The position numbers and the translations under genes were made by a program. This document shows, in pieces, positions 1 to 11,410 of a stretch of DNA of 64,000 bases; the stretch's first letter is position 1; every line of letters begins with the position of its first letter. The stretch lies in NCBI GenBank assembly GCA_036426205.1, contig WSYH01001179.1:62001-126000 (forward strand). The letters are read 5' to 3'. The notes below the pieces were generated by a model. The model was not told the origin of the DNA, made no database searches, and worked only from the letters and a program-made list of their open reading frames with translations. The stretch is from Ascaphus truei. Lineage: Eukaryota > Chordata > Amphibia > Anura > Ascaphidae.

Positions 1-48
1 AGTGTCTCTTTTGCCAACACCTCCTCCTCTTCTATCAATCCCTCTGTG

Positions 49-155
49 GGGGTACCCCAGGGCTCTGTCCTGTGACCTTTTCTCTTTACACACTCTCTCT
101 AGGTGACCTAATCACATTGCTTGGGTTCAAATATCACATTTATGCTGATGACACA
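49..155 (+). mobile_element. LINE reverse-transcriptase fragment (L2/Rex-like)
   Basis: A remnant of a non-LTR retrotransposon polymerase. Translation shows GVPQGSVL followed, after a frame change and stop codons, by a block ending in YADDT, the catalytic Y-x-D-D signature of LINE reverse transcriptases. The wording around both motifs is most like the L2/Rex1 branch. It starts at or before the left edge of the window and is cut at 156 by an LTR end (TGTCACG). It is far too short and broken to make a product. Confidence 0.75.
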
Positions 156-156
156 C

Positions 157-234
157 TGTCACGATAGATCAGGTATTTTAACACCATTTATATTTAAGGG
201 ATCAGTCATAAGACAAAACAAGGCAGTGAAATAA
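157..234 (-). mobile_element. Gypsy LTR 3'-end scrap
   Basis: Starts TGTCACG and matches the first ~80 bp of the same LTR family seen at 235, 5560, 27381, 28583 and 32980. On the minus strand this is the U5 end, closing in CGTGACA. Only the extreme end is present, directly abutting another copy of the same end at 235. Confidence 0.55.
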
Positions 235-1001
235 TGTCATGGGAAACCAGGCATTTACACCTTTTTACCAGGATCATACATTGAGCAAAACAGGTAAATG
301 AAATAAATTGTAGCTTTATTCACAGGAAAAGGCATACACACAATGTTGCACAAACTACATAAGACAATACACACTTACTGGGAGTCTGGGGTACAAAACT
401 GAACCTTTTTAGGTGCATGGCTTCAATTTACAAAGCTTACCCTCTCTCCCTTCTCTGCAGAGGTCTTGAATTCACTTGCTGGACTTGGAGCTTAGAATCT
501 GCTTAGAATCCTAGAATCTACAAAAAACACAACTGACTGCCTGGCTCAGCGGTTCTGCTAGTATTTTAGAGTTTCCTCCACAAAATACTACAGCCCTATC
601 AGAAGTCTGAAAACTGTCTCAGAAGCCAATCCAAGACAAGCCGGTATAAAATACAGGGTTAGCTGAAAATCTGAATGAACCAAGGGGCATGTGCAACTTG
701 GCACATCTGTCCCTGGTTACCTCAATGCCACCCCCGGTGACAGGCTCCTGCCAGCCTGACAGAACAACTGGCAGTGCTCAGCCTTTTTCCTGCTACCTAT
801 TTGATTCTCACACCTCTGGCAACCTCTGGCTGTTTTGATCTCTGATGTCTCCCAGACTTACTGGCACCTAGCTTGGTAGTCTCTGGGACATCGGTTCTGA
901 AAGCCCACTAATTTTACAGTGCATAACACTACACTTCATTACATTACATGTATTAATAAAATAAGCCTTTAATACATCACTAAGCCCTGGGTATGGGAAA
1001 T
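235..1001 (-). mobile_element. Gypsy-type LTR, U5/R half, minus strand
   Basis: On the minus strand this carries an AATAAA signal and a terminal TGACA, as in the other LTRs of this family. It reads as the 3' half of an LTR whose 5' half resumes at 2284. The near-repeat of the sequence around 951-1001 at about 2540-2590 suggests that the LTR at 1002-2283 inserted into it. Confidence 0.5.
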
Positions 1002-2283
1002 TGTGGCGGCGAGGGGGTAACCAGGCTCACAAATAAAGTTAAGCCCGCTTGGTTTCCTCTGATCCATATTTGGGGTCTCAGGGTGTCAGCTCTTGAACCT
1101 GTCTGTTGTACCTGCAATGTATGTGATTGTGCAACAATAAATTATTTCTTTGTGTTTTACCTTTCCAGGAGTGCTAACCAGTGGAGAATGAGAGGCTATA
1201 ACAAGGGGGTTTTGCGGTAAAAGTGTTGTCAGGTTGTGTCTAGTTAGTCGGAGCCCAGAGTTGCTGGTCACCCCAGAAATGTAGCCGGGAAGCAGGTCAG
1301 ATTCCAGGATTTACATAGACACAGCACACCCATCATAATTCTCCCTTGAAAACAGATACGCGACTCACCGCCAGGCTTCCCTGCTTCAGCACAGGCCAGA
1401 AAGGTAATTGGGGCATAGGGATGTGTGGTATGTGGGATACAGTAAGTGGTCCCTAGGTCAGTGGGGGTCCCCCAGTATATGCCCAGATCACAAGAACCCG
1501 GTATAGGGGTTCTGGGGTGCTCCAACCATCCACCAGACTGTGTGGGGCCTAGATCAGCGGGTGGCTTCTGACTAACAAGTTCCAGAGGTGCCAGGTTGGC
1601 ACATGCCCCTGTCAGATGCAGAAGTCCCGCTTGCCTGGCTTCAGAAGAATGGCATCACTCTGTTTGGCTGGTAGGAATGTTCCCAAGCTCTGATTGGCTG
1701 TAGTATTTCATGAAAGAACCTGAAATATTATAAGAAACCCAGCAGTCAATCAGGTATTTGGAGTCGTCCAAGATTCAAGCGCCAAGACAGGAGCGGGAAA
1801 TTTGAAATCAACAAAAGATGCTCTAGGAGAAATAGCAGCGAGCCGGCTTCAGAAATTTCAAGGCAAAATATTTTTTAAGTCCCACTTTTCAGGACCAAGT
1901 TCTCAGAACAGAACGTAGCGGTTACGGCTAGGATTTCAAGCCGGTTTTAGTTCCAGGACGTTTTGGACCTACTCCCGGTCAAGTTTTTTCAAGGCTCTGG
2001 AACTTATCCAGCAGTGACGGGTGGAACGTCATGCCGATTTGAGTTCCAGGACATTTCGGGCTAAGTCTCGGTCAACTACAAACTTTGTTTTATGGACTGT
2101 AGAAATAAGGAAAGTCTAGTTTTGCTGTTCAGACCCCCAGTAAGTGTGTTTTTCTTATGTATTTTGTGATCCACTCTGTGTATGTCTGTTTCAATGGAAT
2201 AAATGATCATTTGTTTTACTAACTTGTTTTGCTCAGTTAATGCTCCCGATAAAAAGGTGTAAATTGCCAGGTCTCCCGTGACA
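1002..2283 (+). mobile_element. Solo gypsy-type LTR, plus strand
   Basis: A block of about 1.28 kb beginning TGTGGCGGCGAGG and ending CCCGTGACA, so it has the TG...CA ends of an LTR. Its first ~550 bp match, inverted, the LTR start at 3219-2640, and its last ~200 bp match, inverted, the LTR ends at 235 and 27381. AATAAA signals lie near 1136 and 2200. No internal coding region follows. A GGTAT flanking both sides (about 990 and 2284) may be part of a target duplication, but the left copy is a few bases away from the TG start. Confidence 0.55.
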
Positions 2284-3219
2284 GGTATAGATTAGAAAAG
2301 TGTACTTTTAGTCCTAGCAGCCTATATTCCCAACACACTATTAATAGGACTTAGCTGGACTCTGAGAATCCCCCCACAACCTTATCTACGGTTGGGGATA
2401 CCCATGAACCCAATACTGGTTCTGGCTACCTGGCACTAATTGGGTTGTTACTTAGGGATCCCGGCAGCTACAGGTACACTTTTCATCCCTGTGCCTCATT
2501 TTACTGCGCTCACAGCACATATTATTTAACACACTTTATTAATAAATATAAACTTTAAAAACATCCTAAGTCTTTTTGGTATGGGAAATAGAACAAGGAG
2601 CTGCACTTTATTCCCTACTAGCCATATTCCCTACACATTGCAAAATGGACTTAAACTTTTAAAACTCCTTGCAACGTTATGTAGGGTTGGAGTACCTCAG
2701 AACTCCTATACATTCTGGGTGACCTGGGCACTAACTGGGTATCCCAGTTAACTTACAGTATGGACCCCTTGACAAGTTCAGGAACACCTCACATCCCTAT
2801 GCCCCATTTCCCTTTCTGGTCTGTGCTGAAGCAGGGAAACCTATCAGTGAGACGTGCAAGTGTTTTCAAGGGGAGATATTGCCGGACAAAGTGCCTATAT
2901 GTATCTGGGAATCAGACCTTATTCCCAGGTACATTTTTGGGGTATCCATCAACTTTGGACCCCGGCTAGCTAGACACATTCTGACAAGACTTTCTCCACA
3001 CAACCTCCCTCGAAACTCATAGGCTAGCAATCTCTGCTTGCTGGCACACCTGGAAATGTAAAAACACAGAAAATTGTTTATTGTCGCACAAATACAGGTT
3101 ATGCTTATACAACAGTTAGGTTCAAGAGCTGACACTCTAGAACACCAAAAAATGGATCAGAGGTAACCAAACGGGATTAACCTTTATTGTGAGCCTGGTA
3201 ACCCCCTCACCGTCACCCC
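2284..3219 (-). mobile_element. Gypsy 3' LTR, U3 part, minus strand
   Basis: On the minus strand the LTR starts at about 3219 with TGACGGTGAGGGGG, immediately after a purine-rich tract next to the end of the decayed pol at 3220-5555. It is therefore probably the 3' LTR of that element. The first ~550 bp are shared, in the opposite orientation, with the solo LTR at 1002. The rest of the LTR appears to continue at 1001-235 beyond the inserted LTR. Confidence 0.5.
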
Positions 3220-5555
3220 TTCCCCCTGAAGATGAAGGCTCTGTGTCAGTCACCACGTCTTGTGGATCCACAAGCCTGGCATGTTTTGAGGTTTTAGGCT
3301 CACAAGGTGTGTCCTGTCGGGAGAGTCTACCAGCATTACCATGCTCACTGCCTTTCTTGTGCTAAATAGTAAAGTCAATTTCCTGCAAAGAAGAATTGAA
3401 GCAGTTTGCCGTTCTCCCCTGACATCCTTTCTAGCCAATTTGGGGATTCTGATCTGTGATCACAGTGAAGGACCTGCCATACAAATAGGGCTGCAATTTC
3501 TTTAGTGCCCAAACTATGGCCAGGCACTCCTTTTCAATTGTGGCATAAGACACTTCTCTAGGTTTGAGTTTCCTACTCGGGTAAACAATGGGGTGATCAC
3601 CCCCTTCCTCGCCCACCCAACTGAGTACATCACCGCTGCTATAGTCAGGGGCATCAGTCTGCACAAGGAAATTTGTTTTCGTTGTGTAGTCGAGTGGTGC
3701 CAGGATGGGAGCACTATACAGTGGTACCTTCAGTGCCTGAAATTATTTTTCACAGGCAGGAGACCAGGTTACAAGAACCAAGAGTCATTTCTAAGTCAAT
3801 TAAGCCAGGGGTTTAGCAATGGCACTATATTGGGGAACTAACTTTCTGAAGTAGCCAGCGATTGCCTAAAAAAGCCATGACCTGATTCTTGGTCCTAGGA
3901 ATGGGCCACTGCACTATAGCCTTGTCTCGTGTGCTCACAACAAACAGGACTAGACCGCGGGGCTGAGGTGGGGATGTATATACCCACAGCCCTACAACCA
4001 CAGGGCCTGTTCCAGAGTGCAGAGTCAGAGTCATGTAGCCGGGCTGGGTAGGAGAATTTGGGTATGTCGTGGTACTTGCCATGGTCCGGGGTTGGAGAGA
4101 GGAGAGTAGTCAGTATCTGTAAGTCATGGTCGAGGAGTGGAGAGTGGGGGTCCAATAACAAGCCAAAGTCCAGTGGTACAGAAGAGACATGTCTAGGTAA
4201 AGCAGGGGTCACAACACTGGTCAGGCAAGGCACAGGAACAGGCAAGATAAAGGAAGCAGCGAGCACAGCACATAAACAAGAGTTTATGCTCAGCAAGTTG
4301 CACAAGAAGTGACAGGATATATAAAGGAGGAGGCACCAATCAGGAGGTAGCAGGAAGATGACATCAGACCCCGATTGGAAGTTAATATGAGGAAGCAGGA
4401 TTGGTTGCAGGTGAGACACAACTGATGTGTTTTTTGAGATTAGCTGTCACATGGTGTGTGCACGCAGGGGGAATGCAGCATGGGCAGAGTGCGTCGCCAG
4501 CGAGAGTTGGCGCCGTTGCAACGTGACGAGAGAGTGCCTCTGCAGGTGAAATGTTGGGTTGGCGTGCCCTGTGTGCATGCCACCGGCATTGCTATGTGAC
4601 GCATCAGAGAGGAGGAGCCTAGCAGCGATCCTGAAAAACCTCTACCTTAGCTGGTTCTGGCATCAGGTGCCCTCTACCCACTCTGTGCCCTAAGTATAAC
4701 ACTTCTGCCATACCCACTAGACACTTTGTAGGTTTCAGTGTCAGCCTGCATCCCTGATTCTCCTTAGCACTGCTGCTACATGAATAAAATGCGTTTCCCA
4801 TGTATTATTAAACACAGCAATATCATCCAGGTATGCCCTTGCGTAACCCTGCATCCCTTCCAGTAACATATTGACCAGGAATTGGAAGGTAGCCGGTCAT
4901 TCTTTATCCCAAATGGCTACACCAAAAATTCATAGAGGCCACTTGGAGTAAAGAATGCTGACTTCTCCATAGCCTCCTGGGTCAGAGGGATTTGACAGTA
5001 CCCTTTGGACAGATCCATGGTTGTCAGATACTTTGCCCAGCAAGCTCATCTAATAGCTCATCCATGCAGGGCAAGGGATAAGCATCTGACACCGTCTCAG
5101 CATTGAGCTGCCGTTAAGTCCACACATAACCGAGTGGTTACGTCCTTTCTAGGTACCAGGACTACCGGACAAGACCAAGGGCTCTGAGATGGTACAATTA
5201 CCTCTATGGCCAGCATCTCCTCCACTTCAATCTCTATACTTCCTTTCACTTCTGCTGATATTCGATAAGCATGCTTATGCATAGGTCTCTGATCACTAGT
5301 AAGTACTGTGTGAACTGTGATGTTTGTCCTGCCCGGCTTGTCCATGAACAGAACCCTATGCTGCTCTAGGATAGTCCTTGCCTGCACTCTCTGCTATGCA
5401 CTGAGCTGAGACCTGCTCTATGGTTCCCCTCTGCCTAGATTCTCCTTGTAGGTCAGGCAGAGCATTACTCACCGGGTCCCCCATCAGTGGGCTACAGATA
5501 GTACAACAAGCTGTTCAAGCTGTACAACATAGTTGCGCTCATTCACCCTTCTGGG
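3220..5555 (-). pseudogene. Decayed gypsy pol: integrase tail, RT, RNase H
   Basis: A Ty3/gypsy polymerase relic read on the minus strand. From high to low coordinates it holds the C-terminal tail of integrase (about 5555-5400, matching 23570-23760), the N-terminal part of reverse transcriptase (about 5390-5100; SQSPWSCPVVLVP), a thumb/connection stretch (4800-4637; VLYLGHRV) and RNase H (about 3664-3235; EKECLAIVWALKKL). The domain order, integrase before RT, equals that of the element at 20-25 kb. Several stops and frame shifts break it, and about 715 bp of foreign DNA at 3922-4637 splits it. It cannot encode a working enzyme. Confidence 0.8.
3922..4637. mobile_element. Unidentified insertion inside gypsy pol
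   Basis: The minus-strand pol reading is continuous up to about 4637 and resumes at about 3921, judged against the intact copy near 24540. The ~715 bp between is therefore an insertion. Read on the minus strand it has a TATA-like tract near 4325 and GC-rich flanks, so it could be an LTR or a nonautonomous element. I found no terminal repeats or target duplication, and the exact edges are uncertain by several bases. Confidence 0.45.
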
Positions 5556-5559
5556 TACC

Positions 5560-6321
5560 TGTCACGGTGGACCAGAACTTATCAACACTTTTTATATTTT
5601 TAGGATTCTCGATTGAACACGACAAGGAGGCAAAATAAATTGTCATTTATTTCCTTCATAGACAAACACATGACAGCTTCAGAATACACTGAAATTGTCC
5701 TTTGTAAGAAAGTGCAAGTAATGCAGTCTCTGATTTAAAGTCCGTTTGGCTAGATCGCAAGTTGCCGATCTAATATCTCCGCCAAATGAAGAAAGTTCGT
5801 AATAGTTCGTAAGAGTTCATAAGAATTCATTCGGGGGTCACCAGGGCTAACGAATTTCTGAGTTTGGGGTAAATGTTTGGTTGCAATGTTATTAACCCTT
5901 TGCGTCCTGGAGCCAATACCGCTGTACACGAACAGAATCTTGTGCAAAGTTTGGTTACGTCATGAATCACACTGGGGATAGCTTGGTGGGCAGTTTTATA
6001 GGGTTCACCGACCTATCTATAACATGCATGCCCAACCCCTCCGTGGGAAAATTTAACCCACCAATCTCCGATTTGCCCGTAGTTTGCAAATCGGGGAAAA
6101 AAGGCTTTCCGGTTTGCACCGCGCATGTTTTAGCTTGACACCCATGAGACTTAGCATCCTTTGGTACACCCCTTATCTGGCGTCCCTGAGTTTGGGGATT
6201 GGCTCCAAGGTGTGAATGGCTCTTGCATTCATCTGGCACTCAGCAACATCCCTCTGTTGGGTTTCCCTATTACTGGTAGTGGGTTCAGGGATGCCTTCAC
6301 ATGATCACCTGCCTTGCCTTC
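5560..6321 (-). mobile_element. Gypsy-type LTR, minus strand
   Basis: Begins TGTCACGGTGGACCAG and resembles the LTRs at 28583 and 32980 along most of its length. Shared pieces include the AATAAA region near 5640 (minus strand), a tract around 6050 containing CCAATC, and a block before 6240. No internal region of its own is attached: the left side abuts integrase-tail sequence of the decayed pol and the right side abuts another LTR at 6322. It is probably a solo LTR. Confidence 0.55.
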
Positions 6322-7247
6322 TGTAGAGGGAGAAAGGGGGTGGCCCGGTATTAAAGGGATTGCACCCCATTTGGCCATTCCCTGACCTCACCAGGGAGAC
6401 AAGGGTTTAAGTGGGCTGAGGTCCAGAAATGTGATTTAACCCTTGTTATAACATGAAAATGTATATTCCCCTGTTCCCATGTTTTTGTTGTTATATCAGT
6501 GTCTGCATCACACACACTAGGATCCATCCAGGAGTACAAGGGTTAATAGTTCTTTAATGATTATAGCCCTTTGTGTAATTTCCCCGCCTTTTCGGGCACC
6601 ATTTTGCAGGGTCCCATAGGCCGCCATTAGGGCTCAATGCATTCTAATGGCGAATCTTGCTGTTTCGGTCCTGTTTCCTGTGAAGACCAGCAGGTGGCAT
6701 CCGAGAGGAGGAGCGGCGGTTTCCCATTGTAAGTCAATGGGCCCTTTGACTTCAATGGAGATTCCTCGACGGTCCTTTCCAAGAACGAGTTGGCTGCCGT
6801 CCAAACCGCAAAACCACAAAGCGGATACAATTTCTAAAAGAGAGCTTTGATCACTTAGCAGTCAAGTTCAATGTTAAGTGGCGTGGGAATAAACAGTTCT
6901 AGAGTACCTAGAAATAAAATTCTTTTTGCCCCTAGTTCCTAGGCCTCCCCCCACTCGACCACAACCGGGTCCCCGAATCCTGGACCCCCGATAAGGGTCG
7001 AACCGAGAAGAGTGGGTTGCGCCATAGGCTCCAATGGCGGCGGCAGAAACAGCTCAAGAAAACTTCTACGTGTGAAAAGCTGAAAAGTAAGAATCCATAT
7101 CTCCGGTTCCGGAGGGTCCAGAGGGCCAGGGTTTGGGGTACCTGAAGTCACTGCTCCGGCATCGCTGCAGAACCATCCTTGACCCTCTTGGACCAACCCA
7201 ACGGAGTATGGACCCCCTTGAAAGTTCGGGACTTTTCCCATAGACTT
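6322..7247 (+). mobile_element. Truncated LTR of the 20-27 kb gypsy family
   Basis: Starts TGTAGAGGGAGAAAGG and matches the 3' LTR at 25249-26175 almost base for base over about 925 bp. The match stops inside the LTR at CATAGACTT (about 7247), where the minisatellite starts. The remaining ~1 kb of the LTR, including the poly(A) region, is missing. Small-scale reading frames on both strands here also occur at 25560-26230, but they are chance frames in LTR sequence. Confidence 0.8.
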
Positions 7248-7248
7248 T

Positions 7249-7507
7249 GGGGAGGTGGGGGTATTTTGTATATGTATTGGGGAGGTGGGGGTATATTTTA
7301 TATGTATTGGGGAGGTGGAGGTATTTTTTATATGTATTTGGGGGTGGTGGGGGCATTTATTATATGTATTGGGGAGGTGGGTGTATTTCGTATATGTATT
7401 GGGGAGGTGGGGGTATATTTTATATGTATTGGGTAGGTGGAGGTATTTTTTATATGTATTCGGGGGTGGTGGGGGCATTTATTATATGTATTGGGGAGGT
7501 GGGGGCA
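7249..7507 (+). repeat. Minisatellite, 30-32 bp unit with 122-bp higher-order period
   Basis: Eight full copies and one partial copy of a unit of the form GGGGAGGTGGGGGTAT followed by an AT-rich tail ending TATGTATT. Units 1-3 are 30 bp and unit 4 is a 32-bp variant carrying GGTGGTGGGGGC. The same order (30, 30, 30, 32) repeats in units 5-8, giving two 122-bp higher-order copies. G-runs make G-quadruplex formation possible. The reading frames across it are artefacts of the repeat. Confidence 0.9.
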
Positions 7508-7666
7508 GCTCAGCACTGTCTATTAAAATAAACAGAGCAAAATAATGTCAAGAAACACAAAGGTTGTCATTTATCAGTCTTCCTGCTGCAAAACTGGTTT
7601 AAAAAAACTGCACCAGATTTATTGGTCTGTTTACAGCTACTAATACCTTTTAAGGGATCAGTGTAA

Positions 7667-7830
7667 GGCTGCGCTTGTATTGACGGCAATAGCCACGTCG
7701 CGGCAAAACAAATGTATTGCCGGCGTCGCGTGCGCTTACTGTAAGCGCGACGCGACGGATTGGTCGCGATCGCTGGAAGTCATCTCTATTTGATTTTCCA
7801 GCGACCGTCGCCGGCACTATAAGCGTAGCC
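7667..7830. mobile_element. MITE, 164 bp, TAA flanks
   Basis: A short inverted-repeat element beginning GGCTGCGCTTGTATTG and ending in the near-complement with GCACTATAAGCGTAGCC. It is flanked by direct TAA copies (7664-7666 and 7831-7833). It belongs to the same family as the interrupted element at 10177-11703 and the partial copy near 15455. The 3-bp TAA duplication fits PIF/Harbinger-type elements, but there is no transposase here to prove the class. Confidence 0.7.
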
Positions 7831-7833
7831 TAA

Positions 7834-8132
7834 AGTCTCGTCAAAGGTGGAAACAGGCGCGCTGGCGCTGCGCCCTGCTCGGCCGGGCGATTCCTGACCG
7901 GCTAGGTGCACGCACGTCTGGGGGCGCGGCCACGACGTCACGGAGCTGGTTCGCCCTCATTGGGCGAACCACTCACGTGACGCGCTTGCGAGCAGCAAAA
8001 TCAATTTTGCTTGCTTGGCAAGCAGCTGAGCGCCGAGCAGGCACGCCTGCCCGCTCACGCAGGCCACGTGCATTGTCGCAACGTGTCTAGCATGAGCGCG
8101 CGCGTCCGCTCAGCACCACCCTGGACGAGGCC
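7834..8132. mobile_element. MITE, about 300 bp, GC-rich
   Basis: Ends AGTCTCGTCAAAGGTGG and CCACCCTGGACGAGGCC are imperfect inverted repeats, flanked by TAA on the left and TTA on the right. The interior is unusually GC-rich for this window. It abuts the previous MITE, sharing the TAA between them. Confidence 0.6.
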
Positions 8133-8817
8133 TTAGAGTTCATCATAGATATTGTTTTTACTAGCTTACAGTACCTCCCAATTTTCTTCTTCTCACTACA
8201 GTATACAGCATCCAGAAGGTGGTCTCAGAAAGCTCATGTACAATTATTTCTATGTCAAATTATCATGTTCACCCATTAAAGGAGCAATCTCCTCTACAAT
8301 GATATTGGCCATAACGGTTCTAAGTTTTCTTTGACCCTTAAAAGTCCCTTATTCAATATGCAGTGAGGTAATATTTTCCTTCCTTTGCAAGATTTCCCCT
8401 CCATTCATTGGAACAATCGAGTAAGGGAGAGTCTGCTTCATAGCATATCAAATAGGGGGCATAGAAAGATCAAAGGCAGTTTGCCTGAGATAGAGCAACA
8501 TGGCTGAACAAATGAAGATGTGCTACGTGAAGGTGAAAGAAAACGGCGCTAACTCTATTAGTGTACACTAATAATATACAGTGAATATTTTGACAAAATC
8601 AATTATTTGTTAAACAGTGATATTGTGTTCAAATAACGTGATAATATTATTGAAAGGTTCAAACCCCCTGCTCAAACCCAGCTGGTGGGGACTGGTTTCG
8701 CAAGTCCCACAAATCGTCACTCTCCAGTTGTAATCCAGGGGGAGCATGAAGGGGAAAAGAACATAAAACAAGAAAAACAATCTAAGTGCAGACAATAAAA
8801 GGCCACTATATAACAGC
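8133..8817. other. No recognisable feature
   Basis: AT-rich DNA of ordinary composition. I see no coding region longer than chance and no terminal repeats. A short run of small ORFs on both strands has no family resemblance. Confidence 0.5.
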
Positions 8818-9433
8818 CCTTACAGTTGATGCACTTGTTGCTTCTGTTTCTCACGCAGGAGGTCTGCTGCATAAATGGCATTGTTTCCGAGCAGTTGAAC
8901 AAAATGCTTTCCAGCAGTCTCTCTCCACGCTCTGGTCACTCCACACATACAGCGGGCAGTCCACGCAGTTCCCAGGCCCACGATAGATGGAATGAGCTCA
9001 CCTTGGCTTCCTTAATTGATTCTTGGTCGTGCGCGGTCTTACTCCGATGCTTGCAGTATCTGGGGAAACTTCAGTTCCCTTGCCAGTATAGCGAAGGCTT
9101 TTTTGAATTTGTGCCAAGTTTTTTGGTGGAGTACGGTAGCTCAAAAGGAACAACCTAACGCATTAAGCGAATCTCGCTTCATCTGACGAAGCGAGATTCG
9201 CAATCGCGTCAGGTTGATCCCTTTGAGTGCACGACCAAGAAGCAAGTAAGGAAGCTCATTACATCTATCTAGCCTTGCCCTGGAAACTGCGTGGATTGCC
9301 CGCTGTATGTGTGGAGTGACCGGAGCGTGGAGAGAGAAACTGCTGGAAAGGATTTTATTCAACTGCTCGGAAATATTGCCGTTTATGCAGCAGACCTCTG
9401 CATGAGAAACAGAAGCAGCAAGTGCATGAACTC
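8818..9433. repeat. Long inverted repeat with hammerhead-like centre (Penelope-type)
   Basis: Two arms of about 215 bp (8818-9036 and 9226-9433) are inverted copies with scattered mismatches. In the spacer, 9168-9200 is a perfect 14-bp stem (GCGAATCTCGCTTC). On the plus strand the stem is followed by CTGACGAAGCGAG and GCGTCAGG, the arrangement of the small hammerhead ribozymes found in Penelope-like repeats, except that the GAAAC core reads AATC. No RT is present. It is best described as a nonautonomous PLE-derived palindrome. Confidence 0.55.
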
Positions 9434-9436
9434 TAA

Positions 9437-9672
9437 GGCTGCGTCCCGCTAGCGCTGAGCGGCGCTTGCAGCAGTTACTTACATATATAGATATATGCAA
9501 GTTCCCGCTCACACTCGTGCGTGGGCACACCGCGCTGGGATAAACTTTCCCGCATGCTCAACTACCCGCAACCTCCCCCCCCCCCCCTCGCACGTACATG
9601 CAGGACACCCGGCGCTCATTCTTGGAGCACTCTCCAAGCATGAGCACACTCAGCGCCAGTGGGGACTTAGCC
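9437..9672. mobile_element. MITE, 236 bp, TAA flanks
   Basis: Begins GGCTGCGTCCCGCTAGCGC and ends GCGCCAGTGGGGACTTAGCC, an imperfect inverted pair. TAA lies directly on both sides (9434-9436 and 9673-9675). It contains a run of 10 or more C near 9585. It is a different family from the 7667 element but of the same structural type. Confidence 0.65.
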
Positions 9673-10176
9673 TAATTTGAAAAGACTACAGCGGAGGCAA
9701 AGCTAAGAACCCTACCAGCAGACATTTGCTCAGTGGTTATTTCCTCTCTCCATAACCTACCTGGCCCTAGCACTGTTTGCGCTCACTTTTTGGTTTGTTT
9801 TAAGTCTACTGTTGGGAAGGATGTGAAAATCCCCTTTATAAGGACGTTGGCTGCTGGGCTTGGAATTTGGTTCTTGAATAATTGTATTTTTAGTATTATA
9901 ACTTGCTTGACTTATTTCAGTCTATTAACCACATATATTTAAATATTTTTGGACATCGTAACTCTATTTCTCAAAATTGGCTGTAGAGTCCCCACATTTT
10001 AAAGACCTGAAGGAGATCATTTAAAATAAATAAATAAATAACCAGCAACCTTTGTGTGTCAGGGCTTATACACCGAGGTTGCTAAATGTTCTGCTAATAC
10101 CTAAAGCTGCCTAGTCCTTTAACTGTAGTTGCCCACCCATCTTAAATTTATTTTACAGCAAATAAAACATTGCTTA
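9673..10176. other. No recognisable feature
   Basis: Low-complexity TAAA repeats near 10025-10040 are the only structure. A 69-aa frame at 9733-9942 has no recognisable domain. Confidence 0.45.
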
Positions 10177-10792
10177 GGCTGCGCTTATAGTGCCTGGCGA
10201 CAGCGCTCCAAAACAAATCCATTGACTTCATCGCAAGCGCTTATACAAAGCGAGACGGCGACGAAGCGATGTCACGACCAAAAATTTTGAAGCCAGGTAA
10301 ATTTTATTTTTTAGAGACAGTCGCCACATGTGACTGTCTCGAAACCAATCAATGTTCGGTGAGGGGTATTGTCCCCAGATCAGGTCTCAGCTGTCCCAAA
10401 AGTATAAATAGATTTTCAAATTCTAAGTTTAAAATCCATGGACTTGAGAGCATATATAAGTGCTAGGGAGACTCAATAAGGCAATATAAGCATGGGTATA
10501 AACGTACCAGTAACGCTGGACGGCTAGCTCAGATCTTCATATATACCAAAAAGGTGCTGAATGAGCCCCCAGCAAAACCAAAAGTACATACCATATCAGC
10601 CAGTGTTTGTAGTGAGATCTCCCTCTTGCAGCACAGCTCTGTCCTAGGTGGATGGATGTATCACGCCGAACGTGATATCAGGAAAAGGTGGTCCCAGGGG
10701 TCCAATGGCGGAACACTGCCCAGCAAACAATGGGGGCTGTAGCCAGTTGAAAGTAAAAGCAATTTATTTGGTGGTCAAAAGGAAGTACATAG

Positions 10793-10835
10793 TTACTTTG
10801 ACGCGTTTCGGGACCTGCGTCCCTTTGTCAAAAAG
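10793..10835 (-). ncRNA. Hammerhead-like motif, left PLTR arm
   Basis: On the minus strand a stem GGGAC/GTCCC with a short GCAG loop is followed by GAAACGCGTC, the conserved 3' half of PLE hammerheads. The expected CTGANGA upstream reads TTGACAAA, so the catalytic core is imperfect. Cleavage activity is doubtful. Confidence 0.4.
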
Positions 10836-11152
10836 TACATTCGCGTCTGCATGCGCATCAGTTACATAGCGCATCCTCCGCCCCCGGCGATGACGTCACA
10901 GTGCCCAAAACTCGCGAGAGTCAGTCAGAGGGATCCATCCATTGGCTAACAGAGCCACCAATGGGAGGCCCTACAGCAGACTCACCCCCTGTGAGCCGTG
11001 GGATTGGGAGATGCCTGCAAATGAGTGGCATGCAGGAGAAATACAAAACACAGTGTGAAATTGTTAAAAACAAGTATAACATGAACTATTAATGATTAAA
11101 AACACGAATTTGACACTATCATAGAAGTGGTGAAACTGTCGATTAAACCAGG

Positions 11153-11350
11153 GTGATAGCAAAAAATGAATTCTCAAGCGATACACATGGCAATGTCTCT
11201 ATAGAGGAAAGGACACATCTCAATTCACTTAGCAAGAGAAGTGATATTGTCATAAAAAATGCGGACAAGGGTGGAGCTATGGTGGTTATGCATGCAGAAT
11301 TGTATCTTAAAGAAGCTCTCAGACAATTAAATGACACAGAGGCACTGTGA
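11153..11350 (+). pseudogene. Penelope-type RT N-terminal fragment
   Basis: A 65-aa open frame contains SDIVIKNADKGGAMVVM followed by LKEALRQLNDTEAL. This matches the conserved start of the Penelope-like reverse-transcriptase domain (the IVIKPADKGG block, which binds template and primer). In intact elements the polymerase fingers and palm and a GIY-YIG endonuclease follow, but here the reading stops at the right PLTR arm. The usual proline after IVIK is asparagine. It is a relic without catalytic residues. Confidence 0.75.
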
Positions 11351-11410
11351 CGTCATCGCCGGGGGCGGAGGATGCGCTATGTAACTGATGCGCATGCAGA
11401 CGCGAATTTA

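Noticed and set aside
7249..7507. CRISPR-like regular array
   Set aside because: No unique spacers: the units are contiguous variants of one repeat, in a vertebrate genome.
6939..7545. Several long ORFs on both strands over the minisatellite
   Set aside because: They are translations of a tandem repeat without stops, appearing in every frame; no start context or domain.
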